Origin: an uncultured Verrucomicrobiota bacterium
Lineage (GTDB): Bacteria > Verrucomicrobiota > Kiritimatiellia > CAJWTS01
Reading direction: 5' to 3'
Length of the DNA: 64,000 nt
Assembly: GCA_913047795.1 (NCBI GenBank)
Contig: CAJWTS010000004.1
Coordinates: forward strand, 23,162 to 87,161
The position numbers and the translations under genes are program-made. Position 1 is the first letter of the stretch. Each line of letters opens with the position of its first letter. Below, in pieces: positions 29,679 to 37,998 of this stretch. The notes under the pieces are model-generated. The model was not told the DNA's origin. It was given only the letters and a program-made list of their open reading frames with translations, and made no database searches.

Positions 29679-30631
29679 GAACGCTATCCGACATCGGCGA
29701 GAAGGAGGCGGTGCGACGATTCACAATGCAACTCAAACAACGCGGCGACGTGATTGCCGGTCCCGGCGACGATTGCGCCATTGTCCGGTCGCCCAACGAC
29801 TCGGTGAACGACTGGCTCTACACCTCCGATGCGGTGATTGAGGGTCGCCACTTCGGAGCGGATACCGCTATGAACGAAGTGGGGCACAAGGCACTCGGCC
29901 GGGTGCTGAGCGACATCGCGGCAATGGGCGGCGAGCCGGACTGGTGCCTGATCGATCTGGTTGCGACCGGCGAAGAGACCGTCGAGGACATGGACGCGCT
30001 CTACCGCGCTATTGCGGACCGCGCCGACGAGGCTGGACTTAGCGTCGTGGGCGGGGATCTTGCGCGCGGGCCTTGTCTGGAACTTCACGTGTTCGCGGCA
30101 GGACATCTTCCGCAGGGCACCGCCATCATGCGATCCGGCGCACAACCGGGCGACATCCTATACGTCAGCGGCACACTTGGCGGAAGTATACGCGGCAAAC
30201 ATCTGACGTTCGAGCCCCGCTTGCGGGAAGGACAATGGTTGCGCGAACGCGCGTGGGCAACGGCCATGATCGACGTGACAGACGGCCTCTACAGTGATCT
30301 CTGCCAGCTCTCCGAGATGAGCGGGGTCGGGGCCGACATCGCAGCAGGCGCGATCCCGATTTCGGCGGCCGCCACAGAGGCTCCCACCACACCCCTGCAG
30401 GCCGCGCTCTGCGATGGCGAAGACTACGAACTACTGTTCACGGTGCCGCCGGGCAAGCAGTCCGAATTTGAGACGAGTTGGAAATCGACCTTTGAGCTCA
30501 CAGCTACTCCAATTGGAAAGATTACAGATATTGGCAACGGCATTTGTGTGGTCGATCAGAATGGAGATTCCATCATCCTCGACAACCAGGGCTATGACCA
30601 TTTCGCGGGAAATCGTAACGGACAGCCCTGA
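29675..30631 (+). CDS. thiL: thiamine-monophosphate kinase
   Basis: ThiL phosphorylates thiamine monophosphate to the active diphosphate. The 318-residue protein has GPGDDCAIV, SDAVIEGRHF, ALGRVLSDIAAMGGEPDW, VVGGDLARG and DVTDGLYSDLCQL, the metal- and ATP-binding motifs of the family. The GTG start overlaps the glycosyltransferase stop. The 3' end overlaps tsaE by 38 nt. thiL next to tsaE is common in bacteria. Confidence 0.95.
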   Translation: MRTLSDIGEKEAVRRFTMQLKQRGDVIAGPGDDCAIVRSPNDSVNDWLYTSDAVIEGRHFGADTAMNEVGHKALGRVLSDIAAMGGEPDWCLIDLVATGEETVEDMDALYRAIADRADEAGLSVVGGDLARGPCLELHVFAAGHLPQGTAIMRSGAQPGDILYVSGTLGGSIRGKHLTFEPRLREGQWLRERAWATAMIDVTDGLYSDLCQLSEMSGVGADIAAGAIPISAAATEAPTTPLQAALCDGEDYELLFTVPPGKQSEFETSWKSTFELTATPIGKITDIGNGICVVDQNGDSIILDNQGYDHFAGNRNGQP

Positions 30632-31049
30632 CGCGACCCGCGATCTGGCCGCCGGCCTCGCGGCGGGCCTGAGCGGCGGCGATGTCATCGCGTTGCAGGG
30701 CAACCTCGGAAGCGGCAAAACCTGCTTTGCGCAGGGTCTTGCCGCCGCCCTGGGCATTCGCGTGCCGATCACGAGTCCGACTTATACGATCATTAACGAA
30801 TACAACGCTTGCCCGCGCTTTTTCCACATTGATCTGTATCGTCTGCAAAACGAAGATGAGGCATGCCTCGCCGGCGTTGCCGAATGTCTGGCCGCGGGCG
30901 GCATCGCGGTCGTGGAATGGGCCGATCGCGCAAGTGGTCTCTTCCCGGACACAACGATTGCGTGCCATTTTCGAGTGGGAGAAGGCGATGAACGTCGAAT
31001 CACGATCACCGTCCCTGCGTCGCACGGGTTTGATCCAGGTACGCTTTGA
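30594..31049 (+). CDS. tsaE: tRNA threonylcarbamoyladenosine biosynthesis ATPase TsaE
   Basis: TsaE is the ATPase that helps TsaB-TsaD place t6A at position 37 of ANN-decoding tRNAs. The 151-residue protein has Walker A GNLGSGKTCFAQGLAAALG, then TSPTYTIINEY, HIDLYRL and VVEWADR. I chose ATG 30594, which gives the family's standard N-terminus. Longer frames read through thiL in another frame. It overlaps thiL by 38 nt. Confidence 0.94.
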   Translation: MTISREIVTDSPDATRDLAAGLAAGLSGGDVIALQGNLGSGKTCFAQGLAAALGIRVPITSPTYTIINEYNACPRFFHIDLYRLQNEDEACLAGVAECLAAGGIAVVEWADRASGLFPDTTIACHFRVGEGDERRITITVPASHGFDPGTL

Positions 31050-31084
31050 CTCGAGTACGGCGAGAGCATATAATCGCCGTACTC
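31046..31084 (+). promoter_or_regulatory. near-consensus promoter with inverted repeat flanking the -10, upstream of the APC fusion gene
   Basis: TTGACT (31046-31051), a 17-bp spacer and TATAAT (31069-31074) form an almost ideal sigma70 promoter. GAGTACGGCG (31053-31062) and CGCCGTACTC (31075-31084) form a perfect 10-bp inverted repeat around the -10 element. Expected transcription starts near 31081, only about 5 nt before the ATG at 31086, so the mRNA would be leaderless or nearly so. The arms look like an operator; this role is inference. Confidence 0.8.
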
Positions 31085-31085
31085 G

Positions 31086-33197
31086 ATGGCTGATAAACCC
31101 AAGCTCAAAAAAGAACTGAACCTGATAAGTGTGTACGCGCTGGCGACCGGCGCGACGCTGAGTTCAGGGTTCTTCCTGCTCCCGGGCCTTGCTTATGAAT
31201 CGGCAGGACCGGCGATGATCCTCAGCTATCTCATCGCCGCGATTCCGCTCATCCCCGCGACTTTCAGCATCGTCGAACTCGGTTCCGCGATGCCCCGCGC
31301 GGGGGGCGCGTATTACTTCCTCGACCGGACGATGGGGCCGCTCGTTGGCACGGTCGGAGGGCTCGGCACCTGGTTTACCCTAACCCTCAAGACTGCCTTC
31401 GCCCTGATCGGCATGGGCGCGTACCTGCAATACTACCTGCCGGAGGTTCCGGGCGTACCCGCTGATCGCCTTGTCGTCTTCATCGCAGCGGGACTGGCCA
31501 TTGCATTCGCGCTTTTCAATCTACGCGGAACGAAGCGCGCAGGATCCCTCCAGGTCTGGCTTGTCGCGGGCCTCATTTTGATTGTACTGGTATTCATCGG
31601 CGGCGGCGTGCCCCGAATCGACCCCAACCACTTCCGTCCATTCTTTTCGCACGGCGGCGGTTCCATGGTCGCCACGGCGGGACTGGTCTACATCAGTTAT
31701 GTTGGTGTCACAAACGTCGCCAGCATCTCCGAGGAGATCAAGAACCCCGAGCGCAACCTCCCGCTGGGCGTCTTCCTGGCCGTCGGAACGGCAATCATTG
31801 TATACGGATTAGGTACCACGGTAATAGTCGGTGTTCTGCACGGCGAGGAACTGGCGGGCAATCTCCGACCCATTGCGCGTGCAGCCGAACAGATCTTCGA
31901 GGGCTGGGGCGGTGGATTGCTCACCGTTGCGGCCTGCCTCGCGTTCTTCGCCGTCGCGAACGCAGGCATTCTCAGTGCCTCGCGATACCCACTCGCCATG
32001 AGCAGGGATCATCTCGTGCCACGCGTCTTCCGCTCGCTCAACAGTCACCACGTACCCGTCAATGGTGTTCTCGCGACACTCGGACTTATGCTGTTCATTA
32101 TCTTTGTCTTCGACGTGGAGAAAATCGCAAAACTTGCCAGTGCGTTTCAACTGCTCCTGTTCGGCTTCCTCTGCCTCGCCGTGATCTTCATGCGGGAAAG
32201 CGGATTGCACTCGTACGACCCGGGGTATCGCTCGCCGTTTTATCCCTGGATGCAACTTGTCGGTATCGCAGCACCGATATGGTTGATCGCCAATATGGGC
32301 GCCGTCACCCAGGCTTTCGCCGCCGGACTGATCGTGATCGGTGTCGCGTGGTACCTCCTCTACGCCCGTCGGCGCGTGTCGAGAGTCGGCGCCATTTTCC
32401 ATGTTTTTGAACGTCTCGGCCGACGACGCCAGGCGGACCTGGATCGTGAGCTTCGCGATATCATGAAAGAAAAGGGCGCGCGGCAACATGACCCGTTTGA
32501 TGACGTGATCATTCACGCCGACATTCTGAACTTTGACGACGACACAACGTTCGAGCAGATCACGACGGCGGCGGCGGCCATATTGGCAGACCGCGTCGAT
32601 ATTCCCGCCGACGATCTCTCCAACGGCTTTCTACAAGGCACGCGCATCGGTGCAACACCGGTGGCGCACGGTGCGGCTCTGCCTCATCTCCGGCTGCACG
32701 ATATCAAGCAGCCTTACATGGTCATCGTGCGATCGAAGCCGGGTGTCCGGATTGACGTGGAAAGCCCACTGATAGATGATCCCGGTCCGCAATCGCGCGT
32801 GCATGCGCTATTCTATCTTGTTAGCCCGGAACACGATGCATCGCTCCACCTGCGTATTCTCGCTCAACTCGCGCGCCATCTGGACGACGAGACATTCATG
32901 GAGAGTTGGGTCGTTGCCACCAACGACCAGCAGCTGAAAGAATTACTTCTGCGGGACGAGCGACACATCGCGATCAACTTGGCGGCTGATTCGCCGGCAG
33001 CTTCTTTCATCGGGAACGCACTCAGGGACATTGACCTGCCCGCGGGGTGCCTGGTTGCCTTGATCAATCGCGAAGGCGACACGGTCGTGCCCAATGGCAA
33101 TACGATACTGGAGACGGATGATCGGCTAACGATTATCGGTGACCAGGAAGGCGTCAAATCGTTGTACGAAACGTTTCAGCCTGGCAGCCAGCCGTGA
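31086..33197 (+). CDS. APC-family permease fused to PTS-IIA-like and RCK_C-like domains
   Basis: This is a 703-residue fusion. Residues 1-435 are an amino acid/polyamine (APC) permease with about 12 membrane segments. GATLSSGFFLLPG near the N-terminus is the substrate-binding unwound helix, and EEIKNPERNLPLG follows transmembrane segment 6. Residues 465-630 resemble PTS fructose/mannitol EIIA, with candidate phospho-His H534 in AALPHLRL and H528 nearby. Residues 630-700 resemble an RCK_C (TrkA_C) ligand-binding domain (GCLVALINREGDTVVPNGNT; ETDDRLTIIG). Transport is therefore probably regulated by phosphorylation or ligand. The substrate is unknown. No ribosome-binding site precedes the ATG. 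Confidence 0.87.
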   Translation: MADKPKLKKELNLISVYALATGATLSSGFFLLPGLAYESAGPAMILSYLIAAIPLIPATFSIVELGSAMPRAGGAYYFLDRTMGPLVGTVGGLGTWFTLTLKTAFALIGMGAYLQYYLPEVPGVPADRLVVFIAAGLAIAFALFNLRGTKRAGSLQVWLVAGLILIVLVFIGGGVPRIDPNHFRPFFSHGGGSMVATAGLVYISYVGVTNVASISEEIKNPERNLPLGVFLAVGTAIIVYGLGTTVIVGVLHGEELAGNLRPIARAAEQIFEGWGGGLLTVAACLAFFAVANAGILSASRYPLAMSRDHLVPRVFRSLNSHHVPVNGVLATLGLMLFIIFVFDVEKIAKLASAFQLLLFGFLCLAVIFMRESGLHSYDPGYRSPFYPWMQLVGIAAPIWLIANMGAVTQAFAAGLIVIGVAWYLLYARRRVSRVGAIFHVFERLGRRRQADLDRELRDIMKEKGARQHDPFDDVIIHADILNFDDDTTFEQITTAAAAILADRVDIPADDLSNGFLQGTRIGATPVAHGAALPHLRLHDIKQPYMVIVRSKPGVRIDVESPLIDDPGPQSRVHALFYLVSPEHDASLHLRILAQLARHLDDETFMESWVVATNDQQLKELLLRDERHIAINLAADSPAASFIGNALRDIDLPAGCLVALINREGDTVVPNGNTILETDDRLTIIGDQEGVKSLYETFQPGSQP

Positions 33198-33207
33198 CGC
33201 TTATCGG

Positions 33208-34518
33208 CTAGCCACATAAGGCGAGCAGAACACCCGCAGCAACGGCCGAGCCAATCACCCCTGCGACGTTCGGGCCCATTGCGTGCATCAGGAGGAAATT
33301 CTGAGGGTTCTCATCCATGCCAACGCGATTGACGACGCGCGATGCCATCGGAACCGCGGATACGCCTGCTGCGCCAATCAGGGGATTGATCTTCTCTTTG
33401 CCCAGCTTGTTCATCAGCTTGGCAAGCAGCACACCGGCGGCCGTACCTATCGCGAAGGCCACGAGCCCCAGGATAAGGATGCCGAGCGTCTCCGCTCGCA
33501 GGAACTTGTCGGCCGCGAGCTTCGAACCAACGGTCAGCCCGAGCAGAATCGTCACGATGTTGATCAGTTCATTGGAAGCGGCCGCCGAAAGGCGATCCAC
33601 AACCCCTGACTCCTTCATCAAGTTGCCGAACATCAGCATCCCGATTAACGGGGTTGCATCGGGCAGAAGTACGATGCACAGCCCGAAGGCCAGGAGCGGA
33701 AATACGATCTTTTCCACTTTCCGCACATGCCGTAGTTGCTTCATCTCGATTCGCCGTTCCTCGCGACTCGTGAGCAGCTTCATGATGGGCGGCTGAATGA
33801 TCGGCACGAGCGCCATGTAGGAATACGCCGCCACGGCGATTGCACCCAGCAATTCAGGAGCTAATCGGCTCGCCAGGAAAATCGCGGTGGGTCCGTCAGC
33901 GCCCCCAATGATTCCAATTGCAGCTGCATCCTGCACAGAGAAATTAATCGATTCGAGTGTACCCGAAAGATAGAGCGCACCGATAATTGTGGTGAAGATA
34001 CCGAATTGGGCAGCGGCGCCGAGCAACGCGGTTTTGGGATTCGCAATCAATGGCCCGAAGTCGGTCATCGCTCCGACACCCATAAAGATCAGGAGCGGAA
34101 ACAGGCCGGTCTCGACTCCGAAGCCGTATATTATGCCCAGGAATCCGTCGGGACCTCCGATATCCGCGACCGGAATATTCGCCAATATGCCACCAAATCC
34201 GATCGGCAGCAGCAGTAAGGGCTCGAACTGTTTCTTGATCGCCAACCAGATCAAAAGCAGGCCGACGAGTATCATCAGTAGTTGCCCAAGACCGGTCGGA
34301 AGCAGCGCTTCCGCATGGTCGTCATCCGCCGGGGCACGCCGGGTACTCAGGAACCCCTGCAATCCCGTCGATTTCCACAGACGTTGAGCCTTGGATAATT
34401 CGCCGGACGCCTGCACCGACGTCTCATCAGGGGCCGCTCCGCCCCCGGCCGCATGTGCGCACTCGACAGCACAGACGACAGCGATGATGCAGAGGAATAT
34501 CCCACACAAGCGCTTCAT
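33208..34518 (-). CDS. oadB: sodium-pumping decarboxylase, beta subunit
   Basis: This is the Na+-translocating membrane subunit that couples decarboxylation of carboxybiotin to sodium export. The product has a cleavable-looking N-terminal signal ([20 protein letters not shown]). About 70 linker residues follow, then the usual core with [17 protein letters not shown] (essential Asp), [14 protein letters not shown] and [16 protein letters not shown] chose ATG 34518. An earlier ATG at 34533 overlaps the oadA end. The signal-plus-linker extension is longer than in the Klebsiella enzyme. It is the last gene of oadG-oadA-oadB. Confidence 0.93.
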   Translation of the reverse strand: MKRLCGIFLCIIAVVCAVECAHAAGGGAAPDETSVQASGELSKAQRLWKSTGLQGFLSTRRAPADDDHAEALLPTGLGQLLMILVGLLLIWLAIKKQFEPLLLLPIGFGGILANIPVADIGGPDGFLGIIYGFGVETGLFPLLIFMGVGAMTDFGPLIANPKTALLGAAAQFGIFTTIIGALYLSGTLESINFSVQDAAAIGIIGGADGPTAIFLASRLAPELLGAIAVAAYSYMALVPIIQPPIMKLLTSREERRIEMKQLRHVRKVEKIVFPLLAFGLCIVLLPDATPLIGMLMFGNLMKESGVVDRLSAAASNELINIVTILLGLTVGSKLAADKFLRAETLGILILGLVAFAIGTAAGVLLAKLMNKLGKEKINPLIGAAGVSAVPMASRVVNRVGMDENPQNFLLMHAMGPNVAGVIGSAVAAGVLLALCG

Positions 34519-34522
34519 GAAC

Positions 34523-36322
34523 CTAATTGACATATGCAAGCACTTGCCCCGAAGTCACGCTATCGCCCTGGTTCACAGTAATCGCGGTGACGGTTCCCGC
34601 GCTGGGCGACTTCACCTCGACCTCCATCTTCATGGCTTCCATCGTGAGAATCGGGTCACCCTCCTGAACGGCGGCTCCAACGGCCGCATTGATCCTGACG
34701 ATCGCACCCGGCATCTGGGCGGTCACCGCGGTCCCATCGGCAGAGGCCCCTGCCCCGTTATCGACGGGTGCGTTCTGCGACGCCTGGATGCCTTCCTTTA
34801 TATCTACGTCGTAGGTCTTGCCGTTGACGGTGGCACGACCGTCCTCGACCACAACCGAGAAGGCACGGCCGCCAATCGTAACCGTATAGCCGTCGGGTTC
34901 CCCGGCACTCTCCTTGTGTGCAACTTTGCGCACACCCGTCGTTGCCTCGCCTTTCAGATATGCGATCCCCTTCTCTTTGCACGATGCTGCGATAAAGATG
35001 TTCTCATCATTCGTCTCAAGGCTATGTGCCTCAAGCATCTTGCGGGCCGATTCGACTCCCTTATTCGGGTCTTCCTCGCAGATATCAAGCGGGTTGCGGG
35101 TGGTCGGCTCCAATCCCATCTTATCCGAACAGATTTTCACGATTTCCGCGGAAGGGGGCACTGGAGTTTTACCGAAATAGCCCAACACCATCTTGCCGTA
35201 CCCCTCGGCGATTTTCTCCCACTCCCCAAACATGACGTTGTTGAAGGCCTGCTGGAAATAGAATTGGCTGACGGGCGTGACCGACGTGCCGAATCCGCCC
35301 ACGCGAACGACGTTGCCCATCGCCTTAATCACCTCCGGAAACCGATCCATAATGTTATTGTCGCGCATCATCTGAGAATTCGCCGTGAGCGCACCTCCCG
35401 GCATCGGCGACCATGGGATCAACGGCTCCACGGCGAGTGCTTCCGGTGGCATGAAATAGTCCTTCATGCAGTCCTTAAATACCTCTTCCGCTTTCATGAT
35501 CTTTTCAATATCGAACGGCAGCTCATAGCCCGAGCCGCGAAGGGCGTGCCACATGGTCGCTATGTCCGGCTGGCAGGTCCCCCCTGAACACGGGGCCATC
35601 GACAGATCAATACCGTCCACGCCGGCTTCAAGCGCAGCACGATACGCCACCACACCGATGCCCGCTGTTTCGTGCGTGTGAAAACGAATGTCCGTACCGT
35701 CAGGTAGCAGCTGCCGCGCGCGTTTGATCGTTTCATGGATCTTGGACGGAACCGCTGTGCCCGAGGCATCCTTGAAGCAGACAGAATCGTAAGGAATCTC
35801 GGCGTCCAAAATTTCGCGCAGAATGCCCAGGTAGAAATCTGCGTCGTGTGCTCCGGCGCATCCGGGAGGCAGTTCCATGAGGGTCACCACGACCTCGTGC
35901 TTCAGACCGGCATTCACGATGCACTGTCCGCTGTAGATCAGATTATTAACGTCATTGAGCGCATCGAAGTTTCGAATGGTCGTCATGCCATGTTTCTTGA
36001 ACATCCTGGCATGTAGATCGATGACGTCCTTCGGTTGCGAATCGAGCGCGACGACATTGATCCCCCTCGCGAGGGTCTGAAGGTTGGCGTCCGGACCCGC
36101 AGCCTCGCGGAAGGCATCCATCATGTCGAACGCACTCTCGTTGCAGTAGAAAAAGAGTGACTGGAATCGGGCTCCCCCACCCGCCTCGAAGTGGGTAACG
36201 CCTGCCTCGCGTGCGGCTTCAACGGCCGGGATAAAGTCCTTCGTAAACACGCGTGCGCCGTAGACGGACTGGAACCCGTCACGAAAGGCCGTATTCATTA
36301 CTTTGATCGTCTTCTTTGCCAT
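34523..36322 (-). CDS. oadA: biotin-dependent decarboxylase alpha subunit (oxaloacetate decarboxylase/pyruvate carboxylase subunit B type)
   Basis: The 599-residue carboxyltransferase subunit moves CO2 from oxaloacetate (or a related acid) to biotin. Residues 5-300 are the HMGL-like TIM barrel, beginning [10 protein letters not shown], with KDASGTAVP holding the metal-site lysine and [14 protein letters not shown] the metal His pair. A conserved carboxylase domain (about 320-490) and a C-terminal biotinyl domain follow. The biotinylated lysine is in [16 protein letters not shown] precedes the ATG. The N-terminus (FRDGFQS rather than RDAHQS) is divergent, so the exact substrate acid is uncertain. 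Confidence 0.92.
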   Translation of the reverse strand: MAKKTIKVMNTAFRDGFQSVYGARVFTKDFIPAVEAAREAGVTHFEAGGGARFQSLFFYCNESAFDMMDAFREAAGPDANLQTLARGINVVALDSQPKDVIDLHARMFKKHGMTTIRNFDALNDVNNLIYSGQCIVNAGLKHEVVVTLMELPPGCAGAHDADFYLGILREILDAEIPYDSVCFKDASGTAVPSKIHETIKRARQLLPDGTDIRFHTHETAGIGVVAYRAALEAGVDGIDLSMAPCSGGTCQPDIATMWHALRGSGYELPFDIEKIMKAEEVFKDCMKDYFMPPEALAVEPLIPWSPMPGGALTANSQMMRDNNIMDRFPEVIKAMGNVVRVGGFGTSVTPVSQFYFQQAFNNVMFGEWEKIAEGYGKMVLGYFGKTPVPPSAEIVKICSDKMGLEPTTRNPLDICEEDPNKGVESARKMLEAHSLETNDENIFIAASCKEKGIAYLKGEATTGVRKVAHKESAGEPDGYTVTIGGRAFSVVVEDGRATVNGKTYDVDIKEGIQASQNAPVDNGAGASADGTAVTAQMPGAIVRINAAVGAAVQEGDPILTMEAMKMEVEVKSPSAGTVTAITVNQGDSVTSGQVLAYVN

Positions 36323-36336
36323 AGCAAAGCTTCCTC

Positions 36337-36552
36337 CTATTTCCCGCGGAAAGCCTGAACGGCCGCGATGGCCGCCGCAATCTCGCTCAGTTCATCGCCC
36401 GCAACCGGCGGCGTCGGTTCTGGTTCCGGAAAGTATCGTTCGAATTTACGGAAAAAAGCTCCCGCCGCCGTCATCGCAGCAACGAGTAGAATCAGAAACG
36501 CGAAGACGGTGGTCATGCCGACCGCCATAAGTTCCAGCCCTTCCTCGATCAT
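36337..36552 (-). CDS. oadG: sodium-pumping decarboxylase, gamma subunit
   Basis: The 71-residue protein has one membrane helix (MTTVFAFLILLVAAMTAAGAF) and a short C-terminal tail with acidic and proline-rich parts (FPEPEPTPPVAGDE). This is the architecture of OadG, which anchors and assembles the alpha and beta subunits. GMTTVFAFLILLV is typical of the family. ATG 36552 is preceded by GAGG; a GTG one codon earlier is possible. It is the first gene of the oad operon and lies 65 nt downstream of tRNA-Thr on the same strand. Confidence 0.88.
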   Translation of the reverse strand: MIEEGLELMAVGMTTVFAFLILLVAAMTAAGAFFRKFERYFPEPEPTPPVAGDELSEIAAAIAAVQAFRGK

Positions 36553-36617
36553 CACTTACCTCATTCTTGCGCCATTAAGACTGATCTATTCCCATTCTTC
36601 GCACGCACGCACGGACA

Positions 36618-36690
36618 AGCCAACGCTCGGATTCGAACCGAGGACCTGCTCATTACGAGTGAGCTGCTCTACCAGCTGAGCTACGTTGGC
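36618..36690 (-). tRNA. tRNA-Thr (anticodon CGU)
   Basis: Read on the - strand, a 7-bp acceptor stem pairs GCCAACG (36690-36684) with CGTTGGC (36625-36619), with discriminator T at 36618. The D arm is GCTC...GAGC. The anticodon stem GCTCA/TGAGC encloses loop CTCGTAA with anticodon CGT at 36657-36655. The T arm CTCGG-TTCGAAT-CCGAG is standard. CCA is not encoded. Confidence 0.96.
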
Positions 36691-36709
36691 CACGGCGTGA
36701 AGCGCGGTA

Positions 36710-36738
36710 ATATTTCAGACATGCCCTTGGCTCGTCAA
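36710..36738 (-). promoter_or_regulatory. candidate promoter of tRNA-Thr and possibly oadGAB
   Basis: On the - strand TTGACG (36738-36733), 17 bp, then AAATAT (36715-36710), 19 bp before the tRNA 5' end. The -35 is good and the -10 matches at three positions. No separate promoter is evident in the 65 bp between the tRNA and oadG. Confidence 0.4.
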
Positions 36739-36754
36739 GTCCGGGACGCCGCTA

Positions 36755-37873
36755 CTATGCCTGCCGCCGGCCACCCAAAAGGCGGATAAGCAGAAGCTCC
36801 AGGACAATCTCTTCCGAAATGCTTACCGTGACAAGGCGTTCGTGCGTCAATACAGCCAGGCGCCTGGCCCTCACCAGCTCGTTTAGCCCGTATTGTGCAG
36901 CCTGCTGAACCAGTTTCAATAAACGATAGGGATGCACCTTTGCCGGGGCCTGCCCCAGTTCGCCGGTCAGGAGTTCTGTTGCATCCGCAGAGAGTTCGGT
37001 CCACTTCGCAGACGGACGTCCCCCACCCCGCAATTGCAGCCAACCACGGTCCAGCGCTTCACGAAAGATGATCAGATCGCGATACCTGTTCTCCAGTGCG
37101 ATCACGAGCCCGATCGCGGGTTCACGCTGAAAGAGCAATAGCCGCAGAATTGACAACGCCCCCGGGAGGTCGCGCTCTCCGACGGCATCAGCAAGATCCC
37201 AGGCCAGTGCCGACGATGAACGCGACGTGATCAGGTCGACATCATCGATGCTCACGCTTTCGCGACCGTGGACAAAGGTCGCCAGTTTCGACACTTCATT
37301 AACAATCTGGCGGGTCTCGTTTCCGACCTTTTTGTGAAACGCTTCGCGAACGGGTTCCGCCATCTCCAGGTTGTGCTCGTTCAGGACGTCGACGAGGCGC
37401 TGCATGCCCTCACGATCCTGCTGATACGGTTTGCTGGCCAGTGCATGTTCCTCGACGGTTCCTGCTGCTACGCAGGCCTTGAAGAAGGCAAAGCGCTTGT
37501 CCACCTTCGCCGCAGAAACAAGCAATTGATGACCATCGGACAGCCCGTCCTTGATGAGTCTTACGAATTGCTCCAATCGCTCCTTAATCGTTTCGCTCCG
37601 GCCCAACGAACTGTCGCCCAGAAACGTACAGTCGCGAAACCAGACGAGCTTTACCCCCCCCAGCAGACTCAAGGTCTGTAGGGACTCCATGCAACGCATG
37701 ATGGCTTGGGCCGCCTCGTCACTCGTTTGCGCATTTCCCTCGACGATCTCCAGTCCGAATTCTCGATCTTCTTCAGAAACGACCTGATCGACCACGGTTT
37801 TCGCTGCTTCGGTAACGCTATACTCGTCCTCACCATAAATCAGGTGCACATAGTGATTGGATGGCTTCGTCAT
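36755..37873 (-). CDS. holA: DNA polymerase III delta subunit
   Basis: HolA opens the sliding clamp as part of the clamp loader. The 372-residue protein begins MTKPSNHYVHLIYGEDEYSV, the family's N-terminal segment in which the P-loop is degenerate. It continues with LGGVKLVWFRD, a degenerate AAA+ core, HKKVGNETRQIVNEVSKL and the C-terminal collar domain (SALAWDLADAVGERDLPGAL). I chose ATG 37873; an upstream frame to 37942 adds unrelated residues. It diverges from the HD-domain gene across about 125 bp. Confidence 0.9.
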   Translation of the reverse strand: MTKPSNHYVHLIYGEDEYSVTEAAKTVVDQVVSEEDREFGLEIVEGNAQTSDEAAQAIMRCMESLQTLSLLGGVKLVWFRDCTFLGDSSLGRSETIKERLEQFVRLIKDGLSDGHQLLVSAAKVDKRFAFFKACVAAGTVEEHALASKPYQQDREGMQRLVDVLNEHNLEMAEPVREAFHKKVGNETRQIVNEVSKLATFVHGRESVSIDDVDLITSRSSSALAWDLADAVGERDLPGALSILRLLLFQREPAIGLVIALENRYRDLIIFREALDRGWLQLRGGGRPSAKWTELSADATELLTGELGQAPAKVHPYRLLKLVQQAAQYGLNELVRARRLAVLTHERLVTVSISEEIVLELLLIRLLGGRRQA

Positions 37874-37998
37874 GGATTGCTTGTCAGCTACCTGCCCGAA
37901 TGCTACTATCTCGCGATTCAAATCAGTAGCAAAATCCGGCACTAAACGCCGGTCCGCAACGGTGGCTGGCCGTGCTGCTGTGTCCTCCCGAATCGGCT

